DNA of 64,000 nucleotides from Thiomicrorhabdus indica (GTDB lineage Bacteria > Pseudomonadota > Gammaproteobacteria > Thiomicrospirales > Thiomicrospiraceae). Under the pieces are notes generated by a model. That model was not told the origin of the DNA and searched no databases. It saw nothing but the letters and a program-made list of their open reading frames with translations. Within the stretch, counting starts at the first letter, position 1. Every line of letters starts with the position of its first letter. Positions 17,668 to 26,924 of this stretch are shown here, piece after piece. The DNA lies in contig NZ_CP033040.1 of NCBI RefSeq assembly GCF_004293625.1, positions 806,001 through 870,000 of the forward strand, read 5' to 3'. The position numbers and the translations under genes are program-made.

Positions 17668-20502
17668 GTGAATAGTTTTTTAAATTACTTGTTATCAAGC
17701 ACAAACAGGCCAGCTATGACCCACTCTCTAGAAACGCTTCAGCAATGGAGCTTGTACCTTCGCAAAAACCTCTCTAAGTTTGAAGAGTTAAATTCGCCTG
17801 AAAATTGGCAAGCTCCATTGTCTGATGGTGAGCTTTACCGAAGTGTTTATGAGTCGGTGAAAGTGGCACAAAGTGATGAAGAGTTGCGAAAACTGCAAAG
17901 ATATAACCGCAATTATCAAATGTGTCGAATTGCATTACGTGATTTATCTGGTTTGGCTGAGCTTGAAGAAACCATGCGAGATTGTTCTGAGCTGGCGGAT
18001 GCGCTGGTGGCAGCATCTCTTGATTGGCAGTATCAAAAACTGAATGAGCGTTTTGGTGTTCCTATCGGGGAGCATTCTGGAAAACCCCAGAAAATGCTGG
18101 TAATCGGCATGGGAAAACTGGGTGGTCAGGAATTGAATTTTTCATCAGACATTGATTTGATTTTTGCGTATGACGAGCCTGGACGAACAGAAGGTGGGCG
18201 AAAGTCGGTTTCCAATGAAGAGTTTTTTACTCGGCTTGGTCAAGCGTTGAATAAATCGTTGGTCGATTTTACTGAAGATGGTTTTGTTTATCGTGTAGAT
18301 ATGCGTTTACGTCCGTTTGGGGATAGCGGACCATTGGTATCGAGTTTTTCTGCGCTTGAACATTATTATGAAATTCATGGTCGTGCTTGGGAGCGATATG
18401 CCCTGGTGAAAGCGCGAATGATGGCTGGGGATTTTGAGCTGGCCAATGATCTGTTTGATGTGCTAAGACCCTTTGTTTATCGCAGATATGTCGATTTTAC
18501 CGCAATGGATTCTTTACGTGATTTGAAGCAGATGATTTCTGCTCAAGTGGTCAAGAAGGGGATGCAAAATAACTTGAAACTTGGACCTGGTGGAATTCGT
18601 GAAATTGAATTTATTGTTCAAGCGTTTCAGCTGGTTCATGGTGGCCGGGATAAGCAATTGCAAGGTCGTCAATTATTGCCGACATTGCATTATCTGTTGG
18701 AAAAAGGATTTATAGAACTACCTCAATATGAAGGATTGAAAGCGGCTTATTATTTTCTGCGCCGTTGTGAAAATCGAGTGCAAGAGTGGAATGATCAACA
18801 GGTTCATGATTTGCCACAAGACCCCGATCAGCAACTTTTCCTTGCGCAATCTATGGGGTTCGAAAGTTATGGGTCATTTTTAGAGTCGTTGAATGTTCAC
18901 AGGGATTTGGTTCAAAAAGAGTTTTCGGCACTGTTTGCTGAGGATGAAATTAGTGAACAAGCCAGTGCAATGTCAAAGGTTTGGATGTCGAATTTTGATG
19001 ATGAAGAAGCGCTTGATGATGCATTGAGTGAAGAAATTCTAGAAAAAATTCCTGCCGATCAGCGCGATTTCTTTACGAAATTGATTCGCGATTTTAAACA
19101 GAGTCGATCAGTGATTCATTTGAGTGCAAATGGTGTCGAGCGTTTGAATGCTTTGATGCCATTGTTGCTTGAAGCAATGTTTGAAAATGGTTATTCACAA
19201 ATTGCGTTAACGCGTATTTTAAGTGTGCTGGAAAATATAGTGCAACGCAGCGTTTATCTTGTGTTGCTAAAGGAAAATCCTCAATCTTTAAAGCATTTGG
19301 TGAAGCTGGCTCAGGTCAGTCCGTGGTTGACGGATATGTTGGCAAAATACCCAGCATTATTAGATCAGTTGTTGGATGAGCGAAGCTTGTATGCGCCGCT
19401 TAAGCTAAATGCGTTAATTGACGAAGTGGAGCATTTATTGCAACAAGTTGGTGATGATGAAGAGATGTTTATGCAGGAAATTCGTCACTGGCGTCATGCT
19501 CAGGTGTTTCGAGTGGCCGCAACCGATGTGACTGGAAATGTGCACGTCATGCATGTTAGTGATTATTTGACGTGGATTGCGGAAGCGGTACTGCACGCAG
19601 TTGTGAAGTTTGCATGGCAATTAATGTTGAAAAAAAATGGCGTGCCAGGTGGATTGGATATCGAAAACCCGCGTAATCCGTTTTTGATTTTGGGTTATGG
19701 AAAACTTGGAGGTATTGAGCTTGGCTATGGTTCGGATTTGGATATTGTCATGCTTTATCAAGGTGTCAGTCCAAGTGATGTCGCCACGCTACCGGCCGGT
19801 AAAAATGGACGACAATTAGAGAACTCTCTGTTTTTTGTGCGTATGGGGCAGAAAATCATTTCTTTGATGACCACAATGATGCCGGCCGGTATTGTTTACG
19901 AAGTTGATACGCGGTTGCGTCCAAATGGTGCGTCTGGTTTGATGGTCACCGATTTTGAAGCCTATAGAAACTACATTGAAAATAAAGCTTGGAATTGGGA
20001 GCATCAAGCGATGACTCGTGCTCGTGCAGTCGTTGGTGATAATCAAGCGCGCTCGGCATTTGAAGAGTTTAGAAAGTCCTATCTACAGCGACCTCGAGAT
20101 ATTGAAACGGTACGTCTGGAAGTGGTTGAAATGCGTCAAAAAATGAAAGATTCCTTGGATAAAAGTGACGAGCACTTGTTTGATTTAAAGCAGGGGAGTG
20201 GTGGCATTGTGGATATTGAATTCATGATGCAGTTTTTGGTTTTAGCTTACGCAAACCGAGTTCCAGAGCTCGTCATGTTTAGTGACAATATGCGAATTTT
20301 AGAATCGGTATCTAAAGCCGGGTTGTTAACCGAGCAACAGGTAGAGCAATTACAGTCTGCTTACCAAGTTTACCGCTCAAAATATCATCGGGTTGCTTTG
20401 CAAAATGAGAAACCTTTGGTTGAGCAAACCTGTTATCAACAGGAGCGTGAATCTGTAAAAATGGTTTGGGAGCAGTTAATGCAGCCGGGGCAAGTGGGAT
20501 GA
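17668..20502 (+). CDS. glnE: Bifunctional glutamine synthetase adenylyltransferase/deadenylase
   Basis: A 944-residue enzyme, close to E. coli GlnE (946). It has two nucleotidyltransferase domains: the first with GMGKLGGQELNFSSDIDLIF (about 147-166), the second with GYGKLGGIELGYGSDLDIVM (about 675-694). It attaches AMP to, and removes it from, a tyrosine of glutamine synthetase under PII control; the target GlnA with Tyr397 is encoded 4.6 kb downstream. The start is GTG at 17668 after GGGAA; ATG 17716 is an alternative. The stop overlaps the start of the next gene (ATGA), so the two are translationally coupled. Palindrome copies occur at 19791 and, imperfectly, at 19881. Confidence 0.95.
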   Translation: MNSFLNYLLSSTNRPAMTHSLETLQQWSLYLRKNLSKFEELNSPENWQAPLSDGELYRSVYESVKVAQSDEELRKLQRYNRNYQMCRIALRDLSGLAELEETMRDCSELADALVAASLDWQYQKLNERFGVPIGEHSGKPQKMLVIGMGKLGGQELNFSSDIDLIFAYDEPGRTEGGRKSVSNEEFFTRLGQALNKSLVDFTEDGFVYRVDMRLRPFGDSGPLVSSFSALEHYYEIHGRAWERYALVKARMMAGDFELANDLFDVLRPFVYRRYVDFTAMDSLRDLKQMISAQVVKKGMQNNLKLGPGGIREIEFIVQAFQLVHGGRDKQLQGRQLLPTLHYLLEKGFIELPQYEGLKAAYYFLRRCENRVQEWNDQQVHDLPQDPDQQLFLAQSMGFESYGSFLESLNVHRDLVQKEFSALFAEDEISEQASAMSKVWMSNFDDEEALDDALSEEILEKIPADQRDFFTKLIRDFKQSRSVIHLSANGVERLNALMPLLLEAMFENGYSQIALTRILSVLENIVQRSVYLVLLKENPQSLKHLVKLAQVSPWLTDMLAKYPALLDQLLDERSLYAPLKLNALIDEVEHLLQQVGDDEEMFMQEIRHWRHAQVFRVAATDVTGNVHVMHVSDYLTWIAEAVLHAVVKFAWQLMLKKNGVPGGLDIENPRNPFLILGYGKLGGIELGYGSDLDIVMLYQGVSPSDVATLPAGKNGRQLENSLFFVRMGQKIISLMTTMMPAGIVYEVDTRLRPNGASGLMVTDFEAYRNYIENKAWNWEHQAMTRARAVVGDNQARSAFEEFRKSYLQRPRDIETVRLEVVEMRQKMKDSLDKSDEHLFDLKQGSGGIVDIEFMMQFLVLAYANRVPELVMFSDNMRILESVSKAGLLTEQQVEQLQSAYQVYRSKYHRVALQNEKPLVEQTCYQQERESVKMVWEQLMQPGQVG

Positions 20503-23500
20503 GAAAGCCTTTAAAACCTTGTCTTTGGTCAAATAGCCAACGTTTTCTAAATTGTGTTCAAAGTGTGTGTTTGTGTTTCCCAAAATTACCGGCCGGTAAC
20601 TTTTTCAATGTTCTGGTCTTAACGATATTTACCGTTATTGGAATATTCAATCCTGCTCAGGCAGTGCAAATTGATAGAGAGCCTATTGAGCCCGAATTGG
20701 TGCTTGGTGTTTATGAAAACCAAGATAAACCACAAATCTTGGTTCGTTATCAAGGGTTAGCAGATTTTTTGTCGGAACAAATCGATGGCGCGAATGTTCG
20801 TCTAGAGGTGCTGAATGCAAGTGAAATCCGTGAAGCAATGCGGCTGCATCGTCTCGATATGGTATTGCTCAACCCAAGTCTTTATGAAATTCTTCGCAAT
20901 GAAAACAAGTTGGGTGGTGTTTTAGCGACCGTTGAGACCATAAGTGAACAGGGGCATCAAAGCTCGGAGTTGGGCGGTGTGATTTTTACCCAGGCGACCA
21001 ATACAGAGGTTCTTAATCTAGAGGATATTGCGCATAAAAAAATTGCCATCCCAAATTTCGATTTTACGGGTGCTTATCGAGTGCCTTTATTTGAAGCGAT
21101 GGAGTCAGGAATTAAACGCAATGATTTAAAATTCGTTACCTTGGGTACTCAAGATGCGGTCGTTAATGCTGTTTTGAATCGTGAAGCGGAAGTAGGATTT
21201 GTTAGAACAGGGGTTTTGGAAAATTGGTTTGAAACACGAGGGTTGAATCCTAAATCGATTCGAATTATCAATGCAAAAAAAGACCCTAAGTTTCCCTATC
21301 TTTTATCAACTCGTCTCTATCCTGAGTGGCCTTTTATTGTAACCGATCGATTGGATTCAGATTTAGTGCGACAAGTTTCTGCCGCTTTATTTTCGCTTCA
21401 TAAGGCGCATCCAGCCGCGATTCAAGCAGGAATTGCAGGGTTTGTTCCCCCTAAAGATTATATTTCCTTGGAAACGTTGCTTCGGAAATTGCGCTTATCT
21501 CCTTATGATGAAGTGCCCGAGTTTTCATTTGTGGAAGCCGTTAAAGAACACCCAGCCGCTTTTATGATGGGGTTGGGGATGATTATTGTTTTGAGCATTG
21601 CCTTCACTGTATCCATGGTTTTGCGTGCAAGGGTTAAAGAAAAAACAAAACGTTTTGATGAGTTATTGGCTGCGACCGATGCTATGACTTGGGAATGGAA
21701 TTTGATCACGGGTGTTGTCGAAATCAATGATGGTTGGGCAGAGATTCTAGGTTTTTCTCTCGAGGAGTTATCGCCGTTCAACTCAAAAAAATGGTGGAAT
21801 TTAATGCACCCTGATGATCGTGCACATGTCGATAAAATGTTGAATGCTTATTTGCAAGGCGAAGTGGATTTTTATGAAGCAGAGTTTCGTTTGCGCCATA
21901 AATACAACTATTGGGTTTGGGTGATGGGTCGAGGTCAAGTTGTAGCGAGGGGAAAAGATGGCCGGCCACTTCGGATGTCTGGGTTTCATATAGACATTAA
22001 TGACTTGAAGCTGAAAGAGCTGAAGCTTGAGTTCAGGACAAAGCGCGATAAGGTTCTGCTCGACTTGCCGGCTTATGCAGATGAAATGAATGAAAAAGAT
22101 TTCATGCAGCATGCGCAAGCCTTGACGGAAGAATTAACTGACAGTCAAGTGTCATTTGTTCATGTTATGAATGACGATCAAGAGACAATCGAGTTGGTCG
22201 CTTGGTCAAAACGCACTATGGAAGACTACTGCAACGTGCCTGGGAGAGAGGCGCATTATCCGTTAAAAGATGCTGGAATTTGGGCGGACGCAGCCCGCAA
22301 TATGGAACCCGTTGTGGTTAATGATTATGCTTTGTTCCCAGATAAAAAAGGTTTACCGGACGGGCATGCGCCTTTAGAGCGTTTGGTTTCGGTGCCAGTG
22401 GTTGAAAATGGGCTTGTGGTCATGATCGCTGGGGTTGGGAATAAGTCTCAGGATTATACGGAGCAGGATGTTCAAACGGTGCAGTTAATCTCTAGTGAGA
22501 TTTGGCGTTTGGTACAGCGCAAGAGGATTCAGCAAACAATTATTGAGCAAACTACCCAATATCAGCGTTTGGTCAACGATCTTGGACCTGATCATGTCGT
22601 GTTCTCTTTTACGGGCAAAATGGGTGAATTGTTGTATGTCAGCGAAACTGTTGAGGGTGTTTTTGGTGTAAAGGCGCAAGACATTATTGGAAAAACTTGG
22701 GGGCAAGCCATTCAGTGGTTACCGGAGTCTTTGGAGTTGGCGTTAGGGTGTTTGAATAAGATTTTGTCAGGCCTTGAGGGGTATAACCAATTTGACATGC
22801 GTTTTATTCACCCTAAAACTCAAAATGAGTGCATTGTAAAAATTACCCAACATGCGGTATTTGATGAATTTGGCACTATTGTGAGCATTGATGGATTGGC
22901 AGTAAACGTGACGAGTCAAAAAGCTTCTGAGCGAAAGCTCGAAGAAGCGGCTCGAGTCTTTGAATATGCTCAAGAGGGAATTTTGATTGCCAGTCCTGAA
23001 GGAGCGATTGTCAATGTGAATGCCGCTTTTACCCGAATTACTGGATTTAAAAAATCGGATGTTTTAGGTAAAAACCCTAACATTCTCAGTTCGGGGAAGC
23101 AGTCAGCAAGTTTTTATAGTGCAATGTGGGAGCAGATTAATCAAACAGGGCATTGGTATGGTGAAATTTGGAATCGCCGTAAAAATGGAGAAATCTATCC
23201 GCAAAAAATTAATATCACGACAATTCGTTCTGAAGATGGAGAGATTCAGCAATATATCGCACTTTTTGCAGATATTTCGATTGAGAAACAGCAGCAGGCT
23301 GAATTGGAGTTTATCGCTCACTTTGATCCATTAACTGGATTGCCTAATCGCGTGTTGTTGACGGATCGACTAAATCAGGCTGTTGCATACAGCGAGCGAC
23401 ATAAAACTGAACTTGCCGTAGCTTTTATTGATTTGGATGGCTTTAAGGAAGTGAATGATACTCATGGACATAGTGCAGGTGATAAGTTATTGGAAACGCT

Positions 23501-24977
23501 TGCAAAGCGTTTTGATAAGGTTGTTCGAAAAGGTGATACTGTTTCGCGAATGGGGGGCGATGAATTTGTGGTGATTTTCCCTGAGTTGACATCGCGAGAG
23601 TCCTTGGCTCCAGTGTTGAATCGGATGTTGGACGAAGCTAAAAAGCCATTTGAGTTCCAAGGCTTATCTTTGAATGTTTCGGCTAGCATCGGTGTGGCGT
23701 TATACGATGGGATGGAAGAAAGTGTCTCTGCGGACTTGCTTCTCCGGTACGCGGACCAAGCAATGTATCAGGCTAAGATTGCTGGAAAAAATCAAATTGC
23801 ATTCTTTGAGAACTTTTCTTCTTTATCTGCATCGGATGTATCCATTCTTCGTCAAAAACTTGAGGAGATCGAGGCTGGGATGAATGCAAATGAGTTCGAG
23901 CTGTTTTATCAACCAAAGCTGCATGTTTATCACCAAGAAATTATCGAGCTGGAGGCCTTGATTCGTTGGCGCAAGTCTGATGGTTTGATTCCGCCTTATC
24001 AATTTTTACCCTATCTGGATGGCCAATCTCTTGGGTTGCGGTTGGGTTACTGGGTGATTGAAGAGGCAATTAAGTGTATTGCGCACTGTAAGCATGAGGG
24101 CGTGACGTGTTCGATTAGTGTTAATGTAGATGGTTTTCAATTTCAGCAGCCGGATTTTGTTGAGCAAGTTCAAGAAATTTTTAGCCGCTACCCAGAAGTT
24201 CAGCCCTCACAAATGACCATGGAGCTTTTAGAGAGTTCAGCCCTTGATGATATTGCTAGTGTGACTTCCATTATCAATCAATTGCGAGAGCTGGGGCTGC
24301 GTTTTGCAATTGATGATTTTGGAACAGGTTATGCCTCGCTAAACTATTTGAAGCGTTTGCCAGTTGATGAATTAAAGATTGACCAATCATTCATTAAAGA
24401 TATTTTTGAAGAGCCACAGGGAATGGTGATTCTAGAAAGTGTGGTAGCAATGGCTAAGGCATTTGATATGCAAGTGGTTGCAGAAGGTGTTGAAACCAAG
24501 GAGCATATAGATTTGCTATTGAAGCTTGGGCTTGAGGTTCTGCAGGGATATGCAATCAGCTACCCAATGGAAGCTTCAAAATTAATGGATTGGGTTGAGC
24601 AGCATCAGGACTCTAAGTCTTGGGATAGAGTCGATTCATTGAATCGCTCAGGTGTGATGAAAACTATCGCGTTGTTTGAGTTAAAAAAATGGATGGCGCA
24701 TGCACGCAATTGCATCAATGGTGAAGAGAGTTGTGAGCATTTGACGTTTCAATCGCCAGTAACCTGTGGGTTTGGAAGTTGGTTGTATGCGGATGGACGT
24801 GATTTGTTGAATTATAAGTTGTTCTCCAAGATAGAGAGTTATCATGACGAATTACATGACCTAGTTGAGACGGCAATTGCTTTAAAGACTGATGGTAAAA
24901 CTGCTGAAGCAAAAAAAGTTCTGAGCCAAGTGGCTCCGATTGAAAAGAAAGTACTTGAATTGGTTGAGTCGGATTAA
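20499..24977 (+). CDS. PBP-PAS-GAF-PAS-PAS-GGDEF-EAL-CZB c-di-GMP sensor protein
   Basis: A 1492-residue inner-membrane protein. In order: hydrophobic leader (about 35-54), PhnD-like type 2 binding domain in the periplasm (about 60-335), TM (about 352-375), PAS (about 394-515), GAF (about 520-680), two PAS domains (about 687-930), GGDEF (about 940-1100), EAL (about 1116-1350), and a C-terminal region like the zinc-binding CZB domain with CGFGSWLY and HDELH (about 1386-1490). The cyclase motif MGGDEF and an RxxD inhibitory site (RKGD) are intact. In the EAL domain, ELEALIRW, the DDFGTG motif, LKIDQSF and VAEGVET are kept, so both activities are possible. The start codon overlaps the glnE stop; an upstream frame to 20466 is not used. 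Confidence 0.9.
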   Translation: MRKPLKPCLWSNSQRFLNCVQSVCLCFPKLPAGNFFNVLVLTIFTVIGIFNPAQAVQIDREPIEPELVLGVYENQDKPQILVRYQGLADFLSEQIDGANVRLEVLNASEIREAMRLHRLDMVLLNPSLYEILRNENKLGGVLATVETISEQGHQSSELGGVIFTQATNTEVLNLEDIAHKKIAIPNFDFTGAYRVPLFEAMESGIKRNDLKFVTLGTQDAVVNAVLNREAEVGFVRTGVLENWFETRGLNPKSIRIINAKKDPKFPYLLSTRLYPEWPFIVTDRLDSDLVRQVSAALFSLHKAHPAAIQAGIAGFVPPKDYISLETLLRKLRLSPYDEVPEFSFVEAVKEHPAAFMMGLGMIIVLSIAFTVSMVLRARVKEKTKRFDELLAATDAMTWEWNLITGVVEINDGWAEILGFSLEELSPFNSKKWWNLMHPDDRAHVDKMLNAYLQGEVDFYEAEFRLRHKYNYWVWVMGRGQVVARGKDGRPLRMSGFHIDINDLKLKELKLEFRTKRDKVLLDLPAYADEMNEKDFMQHAQALTEELTDSQVSFVHVMNDDQETIELVAWSKRTMEDYCNVPGREAHYPLKDAGIWADAARNMEPVVVNDYALFPDKKGLPDGHAPLERLVSVPVVENGLVVMIAGVGNKSQDYTEQDVQTVQLISSEIWRLVQRKRIQQTIIEQTTQYQRLVNDLGPDHVVFSFTGKMGELLYVSETVEGVFGVKAQDIIGKTWGQAIQWLPESLELALGCLNKILSGLEGYNQFDMRFIHPKTQNECIVKITQHAVFDEFGTIVSIDGLAVNVTSQKASERKLEEAARVFEYAQEGILIASPEGAIVNVNAAFTRITGFKKSDVLGKNPNILSSGKQSASFYSAMWEQINQTGHWYGEIWNRRKNGEIYPQKINITTIRSEDGEIQQYIALFADISIEKQQQAELEFIAHFDPLTGLPNRVLLTDRLNQAVAYSERHKTELAVAFIDLDGFKEVNDTHGHSAGDKLLETLAKRFDKVVRKGDTVSRMGGDEFVVIFPELTSRESLAPVLNRMLDEAKKPFEFQGLSLNVSASIGVALYDGMEESVSADLLLRYADQAMYQAKIAGKNQIAFFENFSSLSASDVSILRQKLEEIEAGMNANEFELFYQPKLHVYHQEIIELEALIRWRKSDGLIPPYQFLPYLDGQSLGLRLGYWVIEEAIKCIAHCKHEGVTCSISVNVDGFQFQQPDFVEQVQEIFSRYPEVQPSQMTMELLESSALDDIASVTSIINQLRELGLRFAIDDFGTGYASLNYLKRLPVDELKIDQSFIKDIFEEPQGMVILESVVAMAKAFDMQVVAEGVETKEHIDLLLKLGLEVLQGYAISYPMEASKLMDWVEQHQDSKSWDRVDSLNRSGVMKTIALFELKKWMAHARNCINGEESCEHLTFQSPVTCGFGSWLYADGRDLLNYKLFSKIESYHDELHDLVETAIALKTDGKTAEAKKVLSQVAPIEKKVLELVESD

Positions 24978-25076
24978 GCTCAGGGTTAATAAGTCTTTCT
25001 GAGAGTGGGAGAGTTGTCTAAGAGGGTGTGTAAGTTTATTTTGATTTAAGTTGGATGTTGAAATTTTATTGGTAAT

Positions 25077-25106
25077 AAAAAACCCGCTTTGTAAGCGGGT
25101 TTTTTG
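25077..25106. terminator. Bidirectional terminator between the GGDEF/EAL gene and glnA
   Basis: A 9-bp stem (AACCCGCTT with AAGCGGGTT), three-base loop, with A residues before and T residues after, serving both convergent genes. Confidence 0.92.
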
Positions 25107-25128
25107 TTTCGAAGGACTACAGTTCTAA

Positions 25129-26535
25129 TTATAGAGAGTAGTACATGTCGAATTCAATTGGGTGAGTTGTTGCACGCATGCGTGTAACATCTTCCATCTT
25201 AAGCGCGATGTAAGAATCAATCGCTTCGTCAGAGAATACACCACCTGTTTTCAGGAAGTCGCGGTCTTTATCAAGTGCATCCAGTGCTTCTTCTAGAGAG
25301 GCACATACCGTGTTATAAGTCGCTTCTTCTTCTGGAGGAAGGTCATATAGATCTTTCTCTGAAGGCTCGCCTGGATCAATCTTGTTAAGGATACCGTCAA
25401 GGCCTGCCATCATTGATGCTGCAAATGTTAGGTATGGGTTAGCCGTTGGATCAGGGAAGCGTAGCTCAACACGACGTGAACGTTCAGAAGGTGCGTATGG
25501 AATACGGATCGATGCAGAACGGTTTGAACCAGAGTAAGCCAGTAGAATTGGTGCCTCAAAACCAGGGACTAGGCGTTTGTACGAGTTTGTACCAGGGTTT
25601 GTGAAAGCGTTCAATGCACGAGCATGCTTCATCAAACCACCAATGTACCAAATAGCTTCTTGAGAAAGGCCTGAGTAAACATCACCAGCAAAGATGTTTT
25701 TACCATCTTTAGAAAGAGACATGTTGATGTGCATACCAGAACCATTATCACCTACGATTGGCTTAGGCATGAAAGTCGCTGTTTTGCCTAGGGCATGACA
25801 TGTGTTATGTACAGCGTATTTAAGAATTTGGACTTCATCCGCTTTAGCAGTAAGCGTGTTCCCACCGACTGCTAGCTCACATTGACCACCGGCAGCAACT
25901 TCGTGGTGGTGAGCTTCAAGTTTTAGTCCCATCTCTTCTGCCATTGCACAGATGTCAGCACGAACTTCGTGAAGTTGGTCAACAGGAGGAACTGGGAAGT
26001 AGCCACCTTTTACCTTAGGGCGGTGACCAGTGTTACCGTCTGTGTATACTTTTTCAGTGTTCCATGCTGCTTCGTTACCGTCAATTTTAACAAAAGAGCC
26101 TGACATGTCTGCACCCCAGCGAACATCATCAAAGATGAAGAATTCAGGTTCAGGGCCAAAGAATGCTGAGTCTGCAACGCCTGTAGATTTTAAATAGGCT
26201 TCAGCTTTTTGCGCGATACCACGAGGGTCTTTTTCATAAGATTCCATTGTTGATGGCTCAACAATCATACAACGAATGATAAGGGTTGGGTCGTTGGTGA
26301 ACGGGTCCATGACATAGCCATCTGTTTGCGGCATAAGAATCATGTCAGAGTTGTTAATGCCTTTCCAGCCAGCGATAGAAGAACCGTCGAACGTTTCACC
26401 ATCTTCGAAAAAGTCTTCATCTACATTGGCAGCAGGAATGGTGACGTGTTGTTCTTTACCGATTGTGTCGGTAAAACGAAGGTCAACCCATTTGACGTCG
26501 TTTTCTTTAATGAAATCAAGAATTGCTTGTGGCAT
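25129..26535 (-). CDS. glnA: Glutamine synthetase, type I
   Basis: A 468-residue GSI-beta enzyme, the usual length, that condenses glutamate and ammonia using ATP. Visible signatures are the DGSSIAGW segment, the glutamate-rich [20 protein letters not shown], the NRSASIRIP block, and the adenylylation site Tyr397 in [10 protein letters not shown]. The presence of glnE in the same region supports control by adenylylation. A near-consensus sigma-54 promoter lies about 47 bases upstream of the start, with paired GGTGCA repeats above it, so expression is probably nitrogen-regulated through NtrC or a similar activator. Confidence 0.98.
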   Translation of the reverse strand: MPQAILDFIKENDVKWVDLRFTDTIGKEQHVTIPAANVDEDFFEDGETFDGSSIAGWKGINNSDMILMPQTDGYVMDPFTNDPTLIIRCMIVEPSTMESYEKDPRGIAQKAEAYLKSTGVADSAFFGPEPEFFIFDDVRWGADMSGSFVKIDGNEAAWNTEKVYTDGNTGHRPKVKGGYFPVPPVDQLHEVRADICAMAEEMGLKLEAHHHEVAAGGQCELAVGGNTLTAKADEVQILKYAVHNTCHALGKTATFMPKPIVGDNGSGMHINMSLSKDGKNIFAGDVYSGLSQEAIWYIGGLMKHARALNAFTNPGTNSYKRLVPGFEAPILLAYSGSNRSASIRIPYAPSERSRRVELRFPDPTANPYLTFAASMMAGLDGILNKIDPGEPSEKDLYDLPPEEEATYNTVCASLEEALDALDKDRDFLKTGGVFSDEAIDSYIALKMEDVTRMRATTHPIEFDMYYSL

Positions 26536-26581
26536 AGCTGTATGTCCTTTTAAGCGTAGTAAAAAATATCGATTGTAAAAT

Positions 26582-26599
26582 TAGCAAAACCTGTGCCAA
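26582..26599 (-). promoter_or_regulatory. Sigma-54 promoter of glnA
   Basis: The minus strand reads TTGGCACAGGTTTTGCTA: TGGCAC at -24, five bases, TTGC at -12, with ten bases between GG and GC. This is essentially the RpoN consensus. The expected transcription start is about 35 bases before the glnA ATG. Confidence 0.88.
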
Positions 26600-26707
26600 T
26601 TTTTAAAACTTGCCTTAAATATTTCTAAGTAAATGATTTTAGGGGGAATTCTGCATTGTTTCGTTTTTGTGTTCGAGGCGCGGAAATCCAAGTTGATTCT
26701 TCAAGGT

Positions 26708-26732
26708 GGTGCATTGGATTTAATTTGGTGCA
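26708..26732. promoter_or_regulatory. Candidate NtrC-type enhancer upstream of glnA
   Basis: GGTGCA at 26708-26713 and again at 26727-26732, 19 bases apart in the same direction, about 110-135 bases above the sigma-54 promoter, a normal enhancer distance. The same repeat type precedes glnK. Confidence 0.45.
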
Positions 26733-26859
26733 TCCGAATTTGAAGGTATCAATTGATTGTGTGGAAACTCTGTTGGACTGTCAAGTGTAAGCAGTAAAAA
26801 ATCTAATGTTACAGTTTTATTACAACTATGCCAGTAGTACGTATTTTTTTATGTTTCAA

Positions 26860-26877
26860 ATGAAATTTGATTGTCAC
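26860..26877 (+). promoter_or_regulatory. Candidate Pho box of the pstCAB-phoU-phoBR operon
   Basis: ATGAAAT-TTGA-TTGTCAC: two 7-base units 11 bases apart. The second fits the PhoB repeat (CTGTCAT type) well and the first only partly. A -10-like TATCCT (26888-26893) follows ten bases later, the geometry of PhoB-activated promoters. A second, reverse-strand arrangement (ACAG...ACAA, about 26810-26827) also resembles Pho repeats. Confidence 0.42.
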
Positions 26878-26924
26878 ATTGCATTGCTATCCTAGCCAAG
26901 GTTTTAAATTTACAAGGTCGAGCC

